This document shows positions 47,812 to 55,524 of a DNA stretch of 64,000 nt, in pieces. The notes below the pieces were generated by a model. It was given only the letters and a program-made list of their open reading frames with translations. It had not been told where the DNA came from and ran no database searches. The stretch spans positions 1 to 64,000 of the forward strand of contig NZ_WNXX01000013.1 of assembly GCF_009733795.1 (NCBI RefSeq), in the 5' to 3' direction. The position numbers and the translations under genes are program-made. Origin of the DNA: Actinotalea caeni (GTDB lineage: Bacteria > Actinomycetota > Actinomycetes > Actinomycetales > Beutenbergiaceae). Numbering within the stretch: position 1 is the stretch's first letter; each line of letters opens with the position of its first letter.

Positions 47812-48786
47812 ATGCAGGAGCACGAGCCGGCGCACGCCGGAAACCGCCCTGGCACGGACGACCCGATCGAGCGGCTCGGGGCGCTCGTGGGTCGGTGGCG
47901 CACCGACGGCCACCTCGTCGACCAGCCCTAGATCCGCATCGAGGGCACCGACTCCTACGCGTGGCTGCCGGGCGGCCGGTGGCTGGTTCACCTCATCGAC
48001 ATCCACGGCGGCGACCAGGCGGTGCAGTCCCTGGAGCTGATCGGTGAGCACGCCCCCCTCACCGACCGCTTCACCGCACGCGCCTTCGAGCGCGACGGCG
48101 TCGCCGTCATGCACGTCGCCGTCGACCAGGACGGCGTGTGGAGGTTCTCCGGCGGTGGTGACGTCGCGCCGGCGGCCCCGCCGGTGGACCGGGCCAGCAC
48201 GGCGGCGGTGCGCGCGACGTTCACCGTGGACACGGACCGCATGCACGCTTTTTGGGAGCGCACGGAGGACGGCACCGACTGGCTGTCGTGGATGGACGTG
48301 CTGCTGCTGCGCGACGAGAACCCGCCGGACTGGCAGGAGATGCCACCCGTCGACGGCCCCGCCGCCGACGCTCCGGAGCCGCTGCGCGCGCTCGACGTGG
48401 TGGCAGGCGCGTGGTCGCTGCACAGGTCGCCGGGTGCCGTGCCGCGCGGTGCAGCTGCGTCACCTGGCTCCTGGGCGGCCGGGTGCTCGTCGGGCGCGTC
48501 GAGGTGCGCGACGACGCGACCACGCCGCCGCAGCACGCCCTCGTGCTGTGCCGCTGGGACGAGCCGTCACGGACCTGCGTCGCGCACGTCTTTCGACGCC
48601 GGCGGCGGCCACTCCACCTACCGGGTGAGCACGGACGGCAACGAGGTCCGGCTCGAGGGCGGCGGCGGGGTCGTGACCGGCTGGCTGGACCCCAGCACCG
48701 GGGAGCTGGGCTACGCCTGGACGGTCACCGACGACGGCGACGCGACGCCGTCGCAGCCGGGCCCGCCCGGCACCGCACCCTCGTAA
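47812..48786 (+). pseudogene. Decayed conserved hypothetical gene (in-frame stop and two frameshifts)
   Basis: Reading starts MQEHEPAHAGNRPGTDD and continues to DGHLVDQP, where TAG at 47929-47931 stops it. The same frame continues with a plausible protein (IRIEGTDSYAWLPGGRWLVHLID...WSLHR). Near 48455 sense moves to the +1 frame (CSCVTWLLGGRVLVGRVEVRD...CVAHVF). It returns near 48595 to the first frame (FDAGGGHSTYRVSTDGNEV) and ends at 48786. Put together it resembles DUF1579-type proteins of about 320 aa. Three lesions in 1 kb suggest true decay rather than isolated sequencing error. Confidence 0.75.
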
Positions 48787-48876
48787 TCGGGCACGCGACG
48801 AAGGCGGGCCGATCCACCCCACGGGATCCGACCCTCGGGGGAGGCCGGCCGGAGGCGCCGACCTTAGGATCGCTGG

Positions 48877-49173
48877 GTGATCTTCAAGGCTGTCGGCGAC
48901 GAACGCCCCTACCCCGACCACGGGCGGGTGACCCCCAAGGACTGGGCCGAGGTGCCGCCGCGCCAGGTGCGCCTCGACGAGCTGGTCACCACGAAGTCGA
49001 CGCTGGACCTGCGCAGCCTGCTCTCGGAGGACTCCACCTTCTACGGGGACCTGTTCGCCCACGTGGTGCGGTGGAAGGGGACGCTGTACCTCGAGGACGG
49101 GCTGCACCGCGCGCTGCGTGCGGCCCTCGGTCAGCGCAACGTGCTGCACGCCCGCGTGCTCGAGCTGTCGTGA
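48877..49173 (+). CDS. Small conserved actinobacterial protein, often annotated VapB-like antitoxin
   Basis: A 98-aa protein beginning MIFKAVGDERPYPDHG, with PPRQVRLDELVTTKSTLDL in the centre and GDLFAHVVRWKGTLYLEDGLHRALRAALGQRNVLHARVLEL at the end. It is widely conserved in actinobacteria and often labelled a type II antitoxin of the VapB family, but no PIN-domain toxin is adjacent and no ribbon-helix-helix is visible, so that label is doubtful. GTG start at 48877. It is followed 35 bp later by the LytR C-terminal-domain gene, its usual neighbour. Confidence 0.8.
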   Translation: MIFKAVGDERPYPDHGRVTPKDWAEVPPRQVRLDELVTTKSTLDLRSLLSEDSTFYGDLFAHVVRWKGTLYLEDGLHRALRAALGQRNVLHARVLELS

Positions 49174-49208
49174 CCGCCGCCGCTCCCGCCGTCGGCTAGG
49201 TTGCTGCC

Positions 49209-49817
49209 GTGACTCAGAGCCCGGAGGCCGTGCGCGCCCGCGTCGCCCGCCGTCGGCACATGCAGCAGCGCCAGACGGTGATCTTCGGGACGCTCGTCAC
49301 GGTGCTCCTGGTGGCGGGTCTGCTCGGCGGCGCGGTGTGGTCGGGCGTGCTGCCCTCCCCCATCGACATCGAGATCAACTCCGGTGCGCCGGAGGCGACC
49401 CCGGCGCCGGTGGCACCGCCGTGCCCGCCCGAGGGTGCGCTGCCCGTGCCGTACAGCGAGATCAGCGCGAACGTGCTGAACGGCACCGAGACGCAGGGTC
49501 TCGCGGCCGGCACGGCGGCGACGCTGCGCAGCTACGGCATCCAGACCGGCCGCGAGCAGAACGGTCAGCGCTACGAGGGTGTGGCGCGGCTGACCGCCGG
49601 GCCGCTGGGGGTCGCCTCGGCCTACACGCTGGCGGCGCTGTTCAGCTCGGCGGAGATCGTCCTCGACGCGCGCGAGGACGCGACGGTCGACGTGCTGCTC
49701 GGCATGGCGTTCGAGGACGTGCTCCCGCTGGAGCAGGTGGAGCTCGACCCCGAGGCGCCGATCCCGCCGCCGGCCGACTGCCGTCCGGTGGAGACGCCGG
49801 CCGAGGACGAGGGGTGA
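49209..49817 (+). CDS. LytR C-terminal-domain membrane protein
   Basis: A 202-aa protein. The N-terminus is basic, then one membrane anchor (VIFGTLVTVLLVAGLLGGAVW, about 23-43), a Pro-rich linker, and the extracytoplasmic LytR_C domain (ISANVLNGTETQGLAAGTAATLRSYGI, about 85-170) with the typical VLNGT motif. Such stand-alone LytR_C proteins are probably linked to wall-polymer assembly. Two Cys (PPCPPEG and ADCRPV) may pair outside the membrane. GTG start; its stop overlaps the following GTG (GTGA). Confidence 0.85.
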   Translation: MTQSPEAVRARVARRRHMQQRQTVIFGTLVTVLLVAGLLGGAVWSGVLPSPIDIEINSGAPEATPAPVAPPCPPEGALPVPYSEISANVLNGTETQGLAAGTAATLRSYGIQTGREQNGQRYEGVARLTAGPLGVASAYTLAALFSSAEIVLDAREDATVDVLLGMAFEDVLPLEQVELDPEAPIPPPADCRPVETPAEDEG

Positions 49818-50245
49818 CGACCCCGGGCTTCACACCCCTGTCGGGCACGCCGACGGCGTACCGACCGACGACGCCCGCGCCGCACCCGGGCGACAGCGCC
49901 CACGAGGTGGTCGACCTGAAGCGGCCGGTGGACCCGCAGGTGTACGTCACGCCGTACTCGCGGCCGCTGCCGTCGTACGAGGAGACGTTCGCCGGCCCGG
50001 GGTACGAGTCCCGGCCGCTGCCGGCGAGCCCGTTCGCGGTCGCGGCGCTGGTGTGCGGGATCGTGGGGGTGTTCCTGCTGATCCCGGCCCTCGGCGCGAT
50101 CGTGCTGGGGCACCTGGGCCTGCGGCAGACGTCGCGCAACACCCACACCGGGCGCGGCCTCGCGACCGGTGGGCTGGTGCTGGGCTACGCGGTGGCGACC
50201 GTCGTCGCGCTGGTGGTGCTCGCCGTCTGGATCTCGGAGCTGTGA
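49814..50245 (+). CDS. DUF4190-type small membrane protein
   Basis: A 143-aa protein. The first 75 residues are a Pro/Thr/Tyr-rich cytoplasmic region (SGTPTAYRPTTPAPHP, YSRPLPSYEETF). Two membrane helices follow (FAVAALVCGIVGVFLLIPALGAIVLGHLGL and RGLATGGLVLGYAVATVVALVVLAVW), separated by the DUF4190 loop RQTSRNTHTGRG. Function unknown. Translation is coupled on both sides: GTGA with the LytR_C gene and GTGA with the amidotransferase gene. Confidence 0.82.
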   Translation: MTTPGFTPLSGTPTAYRPTTPAPHPGDSAHEVVDLKRPVDPQVYVTPYSRPLPSYEETFAGPGYESRPLPASPFAVAALVCGIVGVFLLIPALGAIVLGHLGLRQTSRNTHTGRGLATGGLVLGYAVATVVALVVLAVWISEL

Positions 50246-50970
50246 AGCCGTTCCTGCTGCTCGCCACCCGGCCGGAGGACGACGCCGCCGACGCCGAGTA
50301 CGCGTCGTTCCTGCGGTTCACCAGGCTGCGGCCGGACCAGCTGGTGCGGGTGCGGCTCGAGCGCGCACCGCTGCCCGCCGTCGACCTCGACGACGTGTCC
50401 GGCGTCTTCCTCGGCGGCAGCCCGTTCAACTCCGGCGAGCCGCGCAAGTCCGAGCTGCAGCTGCGGGTGGAGGCGGACCTGACGCGGCTGCTGGACGAGG
50501 TGGTGGCGCGGGACTTCCCGTTCTTCGGTGCCTGCTACGGCGTCGGCACCCTCGGGGTGCACGCGGGCGGGGTGGTGGACACCAGCTACGCGGAGCCGGT
50601 CTCCGCGGTGGAGGTCACGGTCACCGCGGAGGGGCGCGAGGACCCGCTGCTGGCGGGCGTGCCGGACCGGTTCGCGGCCTACGTGGGGCACAAGGAGGCG
50701 CTGTCGACGCTGCCGCCGGGCGCGGTGCTGCTGGCGACCGCGCCGTCGTGCCCGATCCAGATGTTCCGGCTGGGCGAGAACATGTACGCGACGCAGTTCC
50801 ACCCGGAACTCGACGAGGAGGCGCTGGTGCAGCGCATCCGGGTGTACGCCAACCACGGCTACTTCCCGCCGGAGACCCGCGACGCGGTGATCGGGAGCGT
50901 GCGCGGCGCCGACGTCGGTGCGGCGCACAGGCTGCTGCGCGCGTTCGTGGAGCGCTACGCCCGGGAGTGA
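50242..50970 (+). CDS. Class I glutamine amidotransferase-like protein
   Basis: A 242-aa stand-alone GATase1-domain protein, resembling the amidotransferase part of GMP synthase. The nucleophile Cys is in FFGACYGVGTLG (about 95), the oxyanion region is GVFLGGSPFNSGE (about 54-66), and the catalytic His and Glu are in QFHPELDEE (about 185-187). It would release ammonia from glutamine for an unknown acceptor, or act on a gamma-glutamyl compound. GTG start overlapping the upstream gene. Last gene of the 48.9-51 kb chain, followed by tRNA-Ser(CGA). Confidence 0.87.
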   Translation: MKPFLLLATRPEDDAADAEYASFLRFTRLRPDQLVRVRLERAPLPAVDLDDVSGVFLGGSPFNSGEPRKSELQLRVEADLTRLLDEVVARDFPFFGACYGVGTLGVHAGGVVDTSYAEPVSAVEVTVTAEGREDPLLAGVPDRFAAYVGHKEALSTLPPGAVLLATAPSCPIQMFRLGENMYATQFHPELDEEALVQRIRVYANHGYFPPETRDAVIGSVRGADVGAAHRLLRAFVERYARE

Positions 50971-51042
50971 GGCAGCCCACCGGCCGCACGGACGTCTCGG
51001 TTTGGGGCGGGCCCGGGCGTTGGGTACCCTGTCCTGCGGCTA

Positions 51043-51133
51043 GGTAGCGTGTCCGAGCGGCCGAAGGTGCAGCACTCGAAATGCTGTGTGGGTTAACAGC
51101 CCACCGTGGGTTCAAATCCCACCGCTACCGCCA
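51043..51133 (+). tRNA. tRNA-Ser (anticodon CGA), CCA encoded
   Basis: Acceptor GGTAGCG/CGCTACC, anticodon loop CTCGAAA (anticodon CGA), long variable arm, T-arm GTGGG/CCCAC with TTCAAAT, discriminator G and an encoded CCA. TACCCT at about 51025-51030 is a likely -10 box. A stray 16-nt copy of its 3' end lies at 51250. Confidence 0.96.
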
Positions 51134-51139
51134 CATGGC

Positions 51140-51178
51140 AAGAGGGCCACGTCCACGGTTTTGGGACGGGGCCCTCTT
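51140..51178 (+). terminator. Terminator of tRNA-Ser(CGA)
   Basis: Arms AAGAGGGCC (51140-51148) and GGCCCTCTT (51170-51178) start 7 bp after the tRNA. The arrangement parallels the hairpin beyond tRNA-Pro. Confidence 0.75.
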
Positions 51179-51249
51179 GTCATGAGACAGATGGCGGGAT
51201 GTGGGAGGAGCGGGAGCTCGCGACGAAGGAGCGCGCTCCCGCGGCGGAG

Positions 51250-51265
51250 TCCCACCGCTACCGCC
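51250..51265 (+). repeat. Stray 16-nt copy of the tRNA-Ser(CGA) 3' end
   Basis: TCCCACCGCTACCGCC is identical to 51117-51132: last T-loop base, T-stem 3' strand, acceptor 3' strand, discriminator and two CCA bases. It is 133 bp downstream of the original. The DNA before it contains the inverted pair GCGGGAGC/GCTCCCGC. Its limits correspond to those of the tRNA-Pro copy at 15043. Confidence 0.7.
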
Positions 51266-51317
51266 CGGCGACGAAGAACGGGTACCCCGTCCCGCCGCCG
51301 GCAGCGACGCACACCCC

Positions 51318-52076
51318 TCAGTCCCCGACCACCCTCCGCACGAGCTCACGGAACGGAACGGCCAGCCGCCCAGCGCGTTCGGCGTCGTGGCGGCCGACCT
51401 CGTCGAGGAAGCTGGTGGTGAGATACCTCCGGCAGGTGTCGAGCGCGGCGACCGTGATGTGCGCGGGGTGGCTGCGGTGCAGCTCGTCGAGGTCGGACGC
51501 GGGGAGCAGGTCGACCCCCTTGCCGTGCCAGGAGCTGAGGCCGAGCCGTTCGCACTTGAGCGTGACGAGCGCACCACGCAGCTCCTCGAGCATCCCGGCG
51601 GCCTGCCACACCCGGCCGCGGGCGACCGCCGAGCGGGCGTGGATGGCGTACAGCCAGCCGGTGCCGATGACGCGGCCGGTGTCGACGGGTCGAGATGTCG
51701 AGGGTTCGGCGGGTGCGCCGAACAGGAGCCGGAACGGCTCCCCGGTGCCCCGGAACCGCTCGTGCGGCCAGAACGAGAGGTCGACCTGCAGGGACGACCG
51801 CAGGAAGAACACGCGGTAGCGCACCCCGTCGGCGTCGACGTCGAGAAGGTCCGCCGTCCCGCCCCCGATCCTCGAGACCGCCGCCGACCAGGCATCCACG
51901 ACCGCGGGCTCGTCGGCCCCGGGTGCCAGCTGCAGCATCAGGTCGATGTCCGACCAGTCGTCCTCCTCGTCGCGCGCTGCTGAGCCGACCAGCGCCGCTC
52001 CCGCCACGGCGGGGTCCGCTCGCGCCAGCTCGACGAGCTGTGACCGGATCGACGAGCGCTCGGAGCTGGTGAACAT
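51318..52076 (-). CDS. Nucleotidyltransferase-domain protein
   Basis: A 252-aa protein. An N-terminal pol-beta-type nucleotidyltransferase core shows GSAARDEEDDWSDIDLMLQL (about 32-51), with the GS and DxD motifs that bind metal and NTP. A third acidic residue is in SLQVDLSFW (about 100). The C-terminal helical part (about 130-250) resembles aminoglycoside adenylyltransferases and related enzymes. It may modify a small molecule or a protein; no toxin-antitoxin partner is adjacent. ATG 52076 has no clear Shine-Dalgarno, so a leaderless start is possible. Confidence 0.8.
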   Translation of the reverse strand: MFTSSERSSIRSQLVELARADPAVAGAALVGSAARDEEDDWSDIDLMLQLAPGADEPAVVDAWSAAVSRIGGGTADLLDVDADGVRYRVFFLRSSLQVDLSFWPHERFRGTGEPFRLLFGAPAEPSTSRPVDTGRVIGTGWLYAIHARSAVARGRVWQAAGMLEELRGALVTLKCERLGLSSWHGKGVDLLPASDLDELHRSHPAHITVAALDTCRRYLTTSFLDEVGRHDAERAGRLAVPFRELVRRVVGD

Positions 52077-52125
52077 GTGTCGACCGTAGGAGACCGCGGG
52101 TTCGGCGTGGCCCCGGATACGCGAA

Positions 52126-52153
52126 AGACCCCGCCATTTCCGTGGCGGGGTCT
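52126..52153 (-). terminator. Terminator of the GlsB/YeaQ gene
   Basis: A perfect 11-bp stem (AGACCCCGCCA / TGGCGGGGTCT) with a 6-nt loop, followed on the minus strand by TTTC. Confidence 0.75.
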
Positions 52154-52170
52154 CTCGGGAGCGGGTCGGG

Positions 52171-52434
52171 TCAGCGTCGACCGCGGCCGGTGATCGCCCC
52201 GTAGATGAGGAGCACCAGGAGCGAGCCACCGAGGGCGAGCAGCCAGGTACGGATCTCGAAGAAGCCGCCCAGGCCGGTGTCGAAGATGACCGAGCCGAGG
52301 AAGCCGCCGAGGAGGGCGCCGAGGACGCCGATGACGAGGCTCGCCAGCCAGCCGCCGACCGCACGGTCGGACAGGATCGCCTTGGCGAGCGCACCGCAGA
52401 TGAGACCAACGATGAGGAATCCGAGAAGGCCCAC
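52171..52434 (-). CDS. GlsB/YeaQ/YmgE-family stress-response membrane protein
   Basis: An 87-aa membrane protein with three helices: GLLGFLIVGLICGALAKAIL, the glycine-rich central GGWLASLVIGVLGALLGGFLGSVIF, and TWLLALGGSLLVLLIYGAITGRGRR. This Gly-rich pattern and length define the transglycosylase-associated/GlsB family, usually induced by osmotic or envelope stress. It is monocistronic, with its own terminator. The ATG at 52434 follows AAGGAGACAACC, where AAGGAG lies about 7 nt upstream. Confidence 0.9.
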   Translation of the reverse strand: MGLLGFLIVGLICGALAKAILSDRAVGGWLASLVIGVLGALLGGFLGSVIFDTGLGGFFEIRTWLLALGGSLLVLLIYGAITGRGRR

Positions 52435-52571
52435 GAGGGTTGTCTCCTTGTCCGGTCGGACGGGTGCCGACCTTCGTTCTCACCCCGGACCGGGCGGCCC
52501 GGAAGCGTTCACAACCGTAGCGGCGCGCCCGCCGCGGACCCGGGAGGCGGGCGGGGGTCGGCGCAGATTGC

Positions 52572-53282
52572 TCACCAGCCCCGCAGCTCCCGCACCAGCC
52601 AGACGCAGTCCCCGGTGGCGACCTCGAGCACGCCGGTCCGCAGCCAGACCCGCGGCCGGGGCGCGCCCGCGGCCCTGAGCACGACGATGTTCGTGTGCTC
52701 GACCTTCAGGTCGGGGACGTCGAGCCAGCGGTAGCTGCGGCGGGGACCCATACGGGTCTCGACGCCGTCCGCCGTGAGCGTGATGCGGGTCCCGGTGACC
52801 CACCAGGCGATGACGCCCAGGTAGCCGGCGAGCCCCAGCAGCACCGCACCGACGGCGAGCGCGGCGGGCTCGCCCGCCAGCACCACCATGATCGCGAGCG
52901 CCAGCATCACCGCGGTGACCAGCCACATCGCGACCGTCACGCTGGTCTTGGTGGGCAGCAGCAGCGCCCCGTCCTCGTCGCGCACGACGCCGTAGGGCAG
53001 CGAGCGCTCCTCGACCGTCAGCCCTTCCCAGTCCCGGGCGAGCGCTCGCAGCCGCCGCTCGTCGATCGCGCGTGCAGCCCGGCCGGCGAGCGCGACGAGC
53101 CCGGCCCCGACCGCGACCAGCACGAGCAGCGCCACGAACCAGGCGCGCCCGGCGGCGACCACCACGACCTGGCCACCGGCGACGACCCCGAGCACCACCG
53201 GCGGGATCGCGCCCCGGAGCGCCCGCAGGGCGCGGGTCCGCGGCATCCGCCGTGCACGGGGCATGTCCGCATCCCACGCCAC
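52572..53282 (-). CDS. Hypothetical membrane protein with PH-like C-terminal region
   Basis: A 236-aa protein of unknown function. It has two pairs of membrane helices (about 27-70: VVLGVVAGGQVVVVAAGRAW and VALLVLVAVGAGLVALAG; about 115-165: AMWLVTAVMLALAIMVVLAG and LLGLAGYLGVIAWW). A C-terminal beta-rich segment (ITLTADGVETRMGPRRSYRWLDVPDLKVEHTNIVVL, about 168-236) resembles the PH-like domains of actinobacterial membrane proteins. The stop lies 15 bp from no other gene on this strand, and the gene appears monocistronic. Confidence 0.72.
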   Translation of the reverse strand: MAWDADMPRARRMPRTRALRALRGAIPPVVLGVVAGGQVVVVAAGRAWFVALLVLVAVGAGLVALAGRAARAIDERRLRALARDWEGLTVEERSLPYGVVRDEDGALLLPTKTSVTVAMWLVTAVMLALAIMVVLAGEPAALAVGAVLLGLAGYLGVIAWWVTGTRITLTADGVETRMGPRRSYRWLDVPDLKVEHTNIVVLRAAGAPRPRVWLRTGVLEVATGDCVWLVRELRGW

Positions 53283-53339
53283 CGGCCGGACGCCGTCAAT
53301 CGGCTGATCTCCCCGGCCGACGGCGCCCGGTCACGGTGG

Positions 53340-54539
53340 TCAGGGCGAGGCGGGCTCCGCCGTCCGCCGGCGGGCGAGCAGCACGCGCGGGTGACGACGG
53401 CCGTTCAGCCACCGCCCGACCCACGTGCTGCGCACCAGGAGGTCGTAGCTGAGCAGCAGCACCGCAGCGGTCACGGCCCAGGTGACGGCGAGCTTGACCG
53501 GGATCGGCCAGGCGAGGTCGGCCATCGCGAGACCGACCGCCACGACCACGGGCAGGTGCAGCAGGTAGCTCCAGTAGGAGGAGTCCGCCAGGTAGCGCAC
53601 CACCGGGTTCTCACGGTGCAGGAACCGCATGAACAGCCCCACCAGCCCGAACGTCCACGCCCAGCCGGCCGCCGCGACCGCGAGCGCGCGCAGCACCAGC
53701 GGCGCGTCGGAGACCTCGACGAGGTTGGCGACCACCGCGAGCACGACGGCGGCGCCCAGCTGCGCGGGCCACGCCGTCGCGAGCCTGTCGAGCGAGCCGG
53801 GCGCGGCGTGCAGGCACCACCCGACGGCGAACGCGCCCAGGTACGCGATCGACGCCGGGGTCGGCAGGATCGTGGGCGGCGTGTGCAGACCGCCGAGCGC
53901 CGTGCCCTGCAGCAGCAGCGCGACGGCGTACGGCACGACGGCGAGCAGCAGCCCGGCGGGCGCGACCAGCAGCTCACCCGCCCGCCGGCTGAGCCGGCCG
54001 CTGCGCTCCGCGCCCAGCACGGCACGCCCGACGGCCCGCACCGCGAGCGCCACGAGCACGCACTGCACGAGCACCACGAGGAACCAGAGCTGGCCCGGGC
54101 TGGCGAGCAGCAGCACCTCGTCGACGCCGCTCGTCTCCGGCGGCGTCATCTCGGGCACCTCCTGGCCGCGCGCCTGCGCGCCGACGACCGCCAGCACACC
54201 CAGCGGCATCACCGCGACCGGCCAGAACGCGACCACGGGCAGGGCGATCCGCAGCGCCCGGTCGCGCAGGTAGGACCGTGGGCCGCGGCGGTGCACCACC
54301 ATGCGCCCGAAGTAGCCCGCGAGCAGCATGAACAGCACCATCCGGAACAGGTGGATCCAGAAGCTCGTCACGCCTGCGAGCGGCGTCGTGCGGCTGTCCA
54401 GGAACAGCCAGGGCAGGTCGGGCACGAACGGGGCGAGGGAGTGCAGCACGATCCCGAGCCCGAGCGCGGTCGCGCGCAGGCTGTCGAGGCCGTGCAGCCG
54501 GATGGCCGGTGGGGCGGCAGCAGCGGTGGTCGTCGTCAT
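53340..54539 (-). CDS. Acyltransferase-3-family membrane protein
   Basis: A 399-aa integral membrane acyltransferase with about ten helices. The family begins LHGLDSLRATALGLGIVLHSLAPF, with the conserved R (LRA) and the active-site-region His. GYFGRMVVHRRGPRSYLRDRALRIALPV and YLADSSYWSYLLHLPVVVAVG (about 320-340) are further hallmarks. Such proteins O-acylate sugars, wall polymers or antibiotics, using acyl-CoA on the inner face. The start at ATG 54539 is taken because the long in-frame extension is antisense to the sirtuin gene. Substrate unknown. Confidence 0.88.
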   Translation of the reverse strand: MTTTTAAAAPPAIRLHGLDSLRATALGLGIVLHSLAPFVPDLPWLFLDSRTTPLAGVTSFWIHLFRMVLFMLLAGYFGRMVVHRRGPRSYLRDRALRIALPVVAFWPVAVMPLGVLAVVGAQARGQEVPEMTPPETSGVDEVLLLASPGQLWFLVVLVQCVLVALAVRAVGRAVLGAERSGRLSRRAGELLVAPAGLLLAVVPYAVALLLQGTALGGLHTPPTILPTPASIAYLGAFAVGWCLHAAPGSLDRLATAWPAQLGAAVVLAVVANLVEVSDAPLVLRALAVAAAGWAWTFGLVGLFMRFLHRENPVVRYLADSSYWSYLLHLPVVVAVGLAMADLAWPIPVKLAVTWAVTAAVLLLSYDLLVRSTWVGRWLNGRRHPRVLLARRRTAEPASP

Positions 54540-54671
54540 GCTCTCGACGCTAGGAACGACCGCGGTCGCCTCGCGTCGCGCATCCGGGCGACCCGCCGTC
54601 CTCCGATCGGGTGACGTCGCCCTCCCCCACCCGGTCGGCCCTCGGCGGCGCGGAGCGCCTACGGTAAAGAG

Positions 54672-55514
54672 GTGACGCGTGCAGGATCGGTGACGGACGC
54701 CGTCGAGCTCCTCGCGGGAGCGAGGTTCACCGTGCTGACCGGGGCCGGGATCTCCACCGACTCCGGCATCCCGGACTACCGCGGGCCGGACTCCCCGCCC
54801 CGCAACCCGATGACCTACCAGCAGTTCGTCGGCGACGAGGCGTTCCGACGCCACTACTGGGCGCGCAACCACATCGGCTGGCGGCACGTCAGCGGCACCC
54901 GGCCCAACGCCGGGCACCGCGCGCTCGTCGGGCTGGAGCGACGCGGCCTGGTCACCGGTGTGATCACCCAGAACGTCGACCTGCTCCACGAGCGGGCCGG
55001 GTCGCAGCGGGTGATCGATCTGCACGGCCGCTACGACGAGGTCGTCTGCCTGAGCTGCGGCACCGTGTTCAGCCGGCGGCACGTGCACGAGCGGCTCGAC
55101 GCCGCCAACCCGGACTTCGCGGTCGAGGTGGGCGACGTCGAGATCGCGCCCGACGCCGACGCCGTGCTCGCCGACACCGCCTCCTTCGTGGTGCCGCCGT
55201 GCGAGGTGTGCGGCGGCATGCTCAAGCCGAACATCGTCTACTTCGGCGAGAACGTCCCCAAGGATCGGGTGGCCGCCGCCTACGACATGGTCGCCGAGGG
55301 CGACGCGCTGCTCGTGGCCGGCAGCTCGCTCGCGGTGATGTCGGGGCTGCGGTTCGTGCGCCGCGCGCACGCCGACGGCCGCCGCGTCGTCATCATCAAC
55401 CGCGGCGAGACCCGGGGCGACGGCGTCGCGGACCTCACCGTGCACGACGGCACGTCGGAGGCGCTCGCCGAGCTCGCCGCCTCCTTGCCCGACCTCGCGC
55501 CGCCGTCTGCGTGA
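54672..55514 (+). CDS. Sirtuin (Sir2-family NAD-dependent protein deacylase)
   Basis: A 280-aa sirtuin. The NAD-binding GAGISTDSGIPDYRGP lies at about 21-36, TQNVDLLHERAG at about 99-110, with the catalytic His in DLHGRYDEV (about 119). A structural zinc site of two Cys pairs (CLSCG and CEVCGG) is complete, and GSSLAVMSGLRF closes the NAD site. It removes acyl groups from lysines, and acetyl-CoA synthetase is the classic bacterial target; an acs gene is in this window at 4873. GTG start at 54672. It is followed 10 bp later by hutH, so the two may be co-transcribed. Confidence 0.94.
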   Translation: MTRAGSVTDAVELLAGARFTVLTGAGISTDSGIPDYRGPDSPPRNPMTYQQFVGDEAFRRHYWARNHIGWRHVSGTRPNAGHRALVGLERRGLVTGVITQNVDLLHERAGSQRVIDLHGRYDEVVCLSCGTVFSRRHVHERLDAANPDFAVEVGDVEIAPDADAVLADTASFVVPPCEVCGGMLKPNIVYFGENVPKDRVAAAYDMVAEGDALLVAGSSLAVMSGLRFVRRAHADGRRVVIINRGETRGDGVADLTVHDGTSEALAELAASLPDLAPPSA

Positions 55515-55524
55515 GGATGGGCCG

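Noticed and set aside
48877-49173. VapBC toxin-antitoxin pair
   Set aside because: No toxin gene beside the small protein, and the neighbours are housekeeping genes conserved in the same order elsewhere.
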